13,474 nucleotides of DNA from Physocladia obscura (Eukaryota > Chytridiomycota > Chytridiomycetes > Chytridiales > Chytriomycetaceae), in assembly GCA_027596945.1 (NCBI GenBank), contig JADGJH010000711.1:1645-15118 (forward strand). Reading direction: 5' to 3'. A program made the position numbers and the translations under genes. A model generated the notes under the pieces. It saw only the letters and a list, made by a program, of their open reading frames with translations, ran no database searches and was not told the origin of the DNA. Within the stretch, counting starts at the first letter, position 1; each line of letters starts with the position of its first letter. This document shows positions 10,632 through 13,474 of the stretch, in pieces.

Positions 10632-11446
10632 TCATTTTGATTTTGAATTGATTTGGAATACATTTTTTTTCCCCACGATTGTGTAGTAGTTAAAAGCTGC
10701 TTGTACACTCCCGCCATATTCCAATCTTTTGACAAGAATTTTGGCAACATGTTCTGCACCTGCCAGACATGTGTGAGTGTGATCAATAGGGCAGAATGCA
10801 TCAGCCACAATCTTGCCTGAGCGCTTGTTCGTATGGACAATCAGCTAAGCTTTCAAAATTTTGCAATTTCCCGTAAAACGCGAAGATGTGTTAGTTCAAG
10901 TACTGGTTTCCTAAACATTATCAGAAATTGTGATGCAATAATAACTTTATCGCTTTTGAAAGTCGTATTTTTGGGCAGCAGCAATGAGATAAGCTTGGAA
11001 CGTCTTCACAATCAGCCTAGCAAGCAGTGACGTAGGTTTTAAATCTCGATTCTCGACAGTCGCTACACCAATTATCTGTGGAATTCAGTGGACTTCCATC
11101 ATGATGACGATCGAATTTAATACAAGCAAAATTTTGGGAATCGACTTTTGCAGAAAGTATTACAAAATGGATAGTTTTTGTGTGAAAACACGCAGATGAA
11201 CCATGAACGTGGGAATCATTCTCGACGGAAAAATTGAGAGAGTGCTTCAAATTTTCTCCGTGATCAATGTTTCAGCAAGTAACCAACATTACATTTTGAA
11301 AGAATCGCCTTCTGTTCGTTCCAATTCCTCCACTACCACCAGCAGTTGTGCTATCGCCTGTAAAATAAACTGTTGAAGTCAACTTTACCTGTATGGCAGC
11401 AGCAGCAGCTTTTGACGTAGCCGCTGTCGAAAGGATAAATTTTCAT
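10632..11446 (-). pseudogene. Broken rhamnogalacturonan acetylesterase (SGNH hydrolase, carbohydrate esterase family 12)
   Basis: The family removes acetyl groups from the rhamnogalacturonan backbone of pectin and is normally secreted. Conserved blocks appear in the right order on the minus strand. TVYFTGDSTTAGG holds the nucleophile serine (codon 11352-11350). HGSSACF is a worn GRSARSF block; HHDGSPLNSTDN is a worn GHNDGGS block (11108-11080). TFQAYLIAAAQKY, VIIASQF and TNTSSRFTG follow, and finally FCPIDHTHTCLAGAEHVA near 10790, carrying the Asp-x-x-His pair. The gene is broken by stops at 11274-11272, 10913-10911 and 10898-10896, by frameshifts before and after VIIASQF, and by one between the putative start ATG (11446-11444) and the Ala-rich leader encoded by a GCA/CAG repeat at 11396-11409. 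It ends at TGA 10634-10632. Not functional. Confidence 0.8.
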
Positions 11447-11876
11447 AATATATATCTTATTTTTTATGGTTGTGTACTTGGTAAGAAAAATTGTATTTCT
11501 GACATGAAAGCATTACGTGAGCTTGAGCTATTCAATTCTTACGCCTTCGTAAGTTCCTATGATAAATGACTCGGATTGTGATCTTAAACCCACCAAAAAA
11601 AAAAAAAAAAGACCAATTCGAGAATACGTTTGAAGATGTCAGTTATCTTTATTTAATGTTAACATTTACGCTCTTTGAATTCTTTCGATACAATTATCTT
11701 TGTTTGGTTACCGCGCCTTACAGTTTCGGATTCTTCACTGCGTAGTACGCGCATCAACGCACTTACTCGTTCAGATGTCCGAAGAATCGAAGTTTAAATA
11801 TTTTGTTTGACGGGAATACTGGCTCGCCGTAATCGTACGGTTTGAACATTGCTTTTAATATGAATAACTATACTTC
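11447..11876. other. Spacer without recognised gene
   Basis: About 430 bases of mixed composition with an A16 run at 11595-11610. A short open stretch from ATG at 11775 ends after 11 codons. No conserved protein segment, RNA gene or paired repeat is recognised on either strand. Confidence 0.45.
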
Positions 11877-12480
11877 GTGTGTTCGCAAGTTGTGTTCGAC
11901 GAATTAAAGACGGTTATCGCGAAGAAGGCCATTCATGGTACCAACGTGACGAATACGTCAAAATCTAGTGGTTACAATTTGGATACACATGACGCTGGGG
12001 TGGAGTTCTGGGCTTGGCTACCCAAAGTGAACTCGCCAACAGTTGAAGACTCTTCCCGTCGTTGCCTACTGACACAGAGGCAATGCATATGCGTGTGCGT
12101 GATTGGCACACCGCAGTTAATTCGTTTGGAAAAGTTTCGAGCCATCGCAAGCAGCAGACGCTGCGCACAGGACACAGGCTGGCGTCATGCAGACGCATTG
12201 GGTGCGCAAAACCCGACACCTTTCAATGACAGTCGTCCGTCGTTTGATGCATCTTCCACTGTTGAATCCTGCGCCTGCGGATTCCGTTCGAATTAGGGAG
12301 CTTTTACAGTTTGATTTTTGGAAAACAAATCATTCAAATCAAACTGCCAATTGGTTTTTAACTTTCTTTCATTTGTCAACCGCATTCACCGACGCTCGTT
12401 TTCCTCCCGTTGAGCATCGAAGATAACGTATTATTGGAGATTGAGACTGGTTTGAGCCTCCGCGTCGCACGACTTCTTCC
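11877..12480. other. GC-richer block with coding character, unidentified
   Basis: Between about 11880 and 12480 the sequence is visibly less AT-rich than its surroundings, like the PAP1 exons. On the plus strand the frame from 11877 is open to a TAG at 12294-12296 (139 codons). Neighbouring plus frames also give protein-like pieces: EAMHMRVRDWHTAVNSFGKVSS near 12080-12145, and LLEIETGLSLRVARLLPILVG at about 12433-12495. The pieces change frame, so this looks like a decayed or multi-exon gene rather than one ORF. I do not recognise the family on either strand, and no clear splice pair joins the pieces. Confidence 0.35.
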
Positions 12481-12791
12481 AATTTTAGTTGGGTAAAAGA
12501 TTTTTGCCAAAACCCATGATACTGCATATGATATTGTGAAAAGATTTTCTGAAATTGCAGGACATTGCAGTCTGTTCAATTGTACCTCTTTCTGAAACTT
12601 CAGGTATCCACACCTATAACTACTGTTTTTTCTTATCTTTTTGATACTTTCCCCTTCACTTCTTTTATCTACAACATGACAACTTTTTTTCTTTTTTTCT
12701 TTTTTACTATTCTTTATTAACATTTCATTGCAGGCACCAAGTTCAACTCTACCATTTAACTCTACCATTCAACCTGAACATTTCACTTGCA
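12481..12791. other. T-rich stretch, no gene recognised
   Basis: Pyrimidine-rich DNA (notably 12640-12715) containing a plausible splice pair, CAG|GTATCC at 12603/12604 and TTGCAG ending at 12732. It lies where the P-loop half of the downstream NB-ARC remnant should be, but no GxGGxGKT-like segment is present. It may be an intron of that gene or replacement sequence. Confidence 0.35.
12745..12769. repeat. Short tandem duplication of a 12-base unit
   Basis: The unit AACTCTACCATT occurs at 12745-12756 and 12758-12769, a period of 13 bases. It is a small local duplication just before the NB-ARC remnant. Confidence 0.8.
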
Positions 12792-13474
12792 GAGAAATTG
12801 AAATTGATCCCTAATCTTGACAACAAAGCTCTGGTGTAGAAGGGGATGCAATTTTTGAACTCTCAATGCATGTGCCACCTTTTTGTGCTTGAAAATGTTG
12901 ACAATGAAGCTGGGCTGGAAGTTTTTCCAATAAAATTTTTTTGTGGTGATGTGCTTGTCACATCCAGGTCTTCTTCAATTGTACACTTGAAACTTTGACA
13001 TTACTACTCCAAAAATCTCATGCTTTAATCTGGATAAATGGTCAACTTTCCAAACTGAAGCCTTGTTTGCAGCCAGACTCCCAGAAACAATACCCTCTCA
13101 GTCATCCAATGAATTTGATGCTTTTCAAGGGATTCTCAAATTTATTGATGGACTTCCTCTTGCTGTTGAACAAGTTGCAGCATTCATTGAAACTAAAAGT
13201 GTATCCTGGACATTTTTTGAGCAGAGCCTGCAAGATGTGCTTCGACAAGATCCAGATGCATCTCTTGCACCAGTTGGACCTTTAGCCTACAAAGAAACTT
13301 CACTTTCTGCCATCATGCATCTCAGTTTTGAACTCATTGGACCAACTGCCACAAATTTATTTTCAGTTGTGGGATATCTCAAAAATGATGGGATTCCTGT
13401 TTAAATAATCCCAATAGGTAGATTCCTAATGTATTTGGGGCAACTCTGTCAATTCAAGACAGTGCCAAAGAAAC
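12792..13474 (+). pseudogene. Broken NB-ARC (NLR-type STAND ATPase) gene fragment, runs off the right edge
   Basis: NB-ARC proteins are nucleotide-dependent switches used in immunity-like signalling. In order: EKLKLIPNLDNKALV, an in-frame TAG (12837-12839), LNSQ, then Walker B-like LFVLENVDNEAGLEVFP (usually LLVLDNVD), then GDVLVTSRSS (RNBS-B-like, 'ITSR'). An extra T in 12994-12996 creates TGA at 12996-12998. The next frame continues DITTPKISCFNLDKWSTFQ, then DGLPLAVEQVAAFIE, the GLPLA motif with its usual AxAF/YI tail, and a winged-helix-like region to TAA at 13402-13404. The same frame stays protein-like after that TAA (GRFLMYLGQL), so the TAA looks like a substitution. The P-loop half was not found upstream. 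Two stops and one frameshift make it a pseudogene unless unrecognised introns remove them. Confidence 0.78.

Noticed and set aside
10574..10840. 88-codon minus-strand open frame
   Set aside because: It is the wrong frame over the acetylesterase remnant. The conserved PIDHTHT block is read one frame over and ends at 10634-10632.
12376..12768. 130-codon minus-strand open frame with a Lys-rich centre
   Set aside because: The Lys run is just the complement of a T-rich tract. No start context, motif or splice evidence supports it.

Overview
The window is nuclear DNA of a eukaryote, most likely a fungus. Its genes are split by short spliceosomal introns (43 to about 200 nt). These have GTRAGT-like donors, and several have CTAAC-type branch sites a short way before a YAG acceptor. 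The products (a yeast-type poly(A) polymerase, a fungal-type homoserine O-acetyltransferase, a DDX60-like helicase and an NB-ARC fragment) fit a zoosporic or other early-diverging fungus. That placement is inferred from protein character only. A MET2 gene argues for an organism that makes its own methionine, so probably not a strongly reduced parasite.

Layout, left to right. 1-1139 (-): 5' part of a canonical poly(A) polymerase gene, with three exons visible and the rest beyond the left edge. 1211-1620 (-): a decayed acetolactate synthase (ILV2) C-terminal fragment that runs directly into the PAP1 first exon. 1920-2518 (-): a fragment of a non-LTR reverse transcriptase. 2608-4233 (-): an intact six-exon MET2. 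4234-4595: a divergent promoter region. 4596-9576 (+): an intact six-exon gene for a 1546-residue DDX60-like Ski2-family helicase. 9785-10537 (-): an intronless 250-residue ORF whose family, as I recall it, is best known from Legionella-type intracellular bacteria. 10632-11446 (-): a broken rhamnogalacturonan acetylesterase (CE12) gene. 11877-12480: a more GC-rich block with coding flavour that I cannot identify. 12792 to the right edge (+): a broken NB-ARC (NLR-type) gene.

The window therefore alternates intact housekeeping or metabolic genes (PAP1, MET2, DDX60-like) with four decayed coding remnants. The intact genes do not form a pathway. Two themes are worth following. One is RNA surveillance and innate-immunity-like genes (DDX60-like helicase, NLR remnant). 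The other is apparent gene turnover: lost pectin deacetylation, a displaced ILV2 piece, retroelement debris and a candidate inter-kingdom transfer. Exon boundaries were worked out by hand from reading-frame continuity and family conservation. No database search was run.
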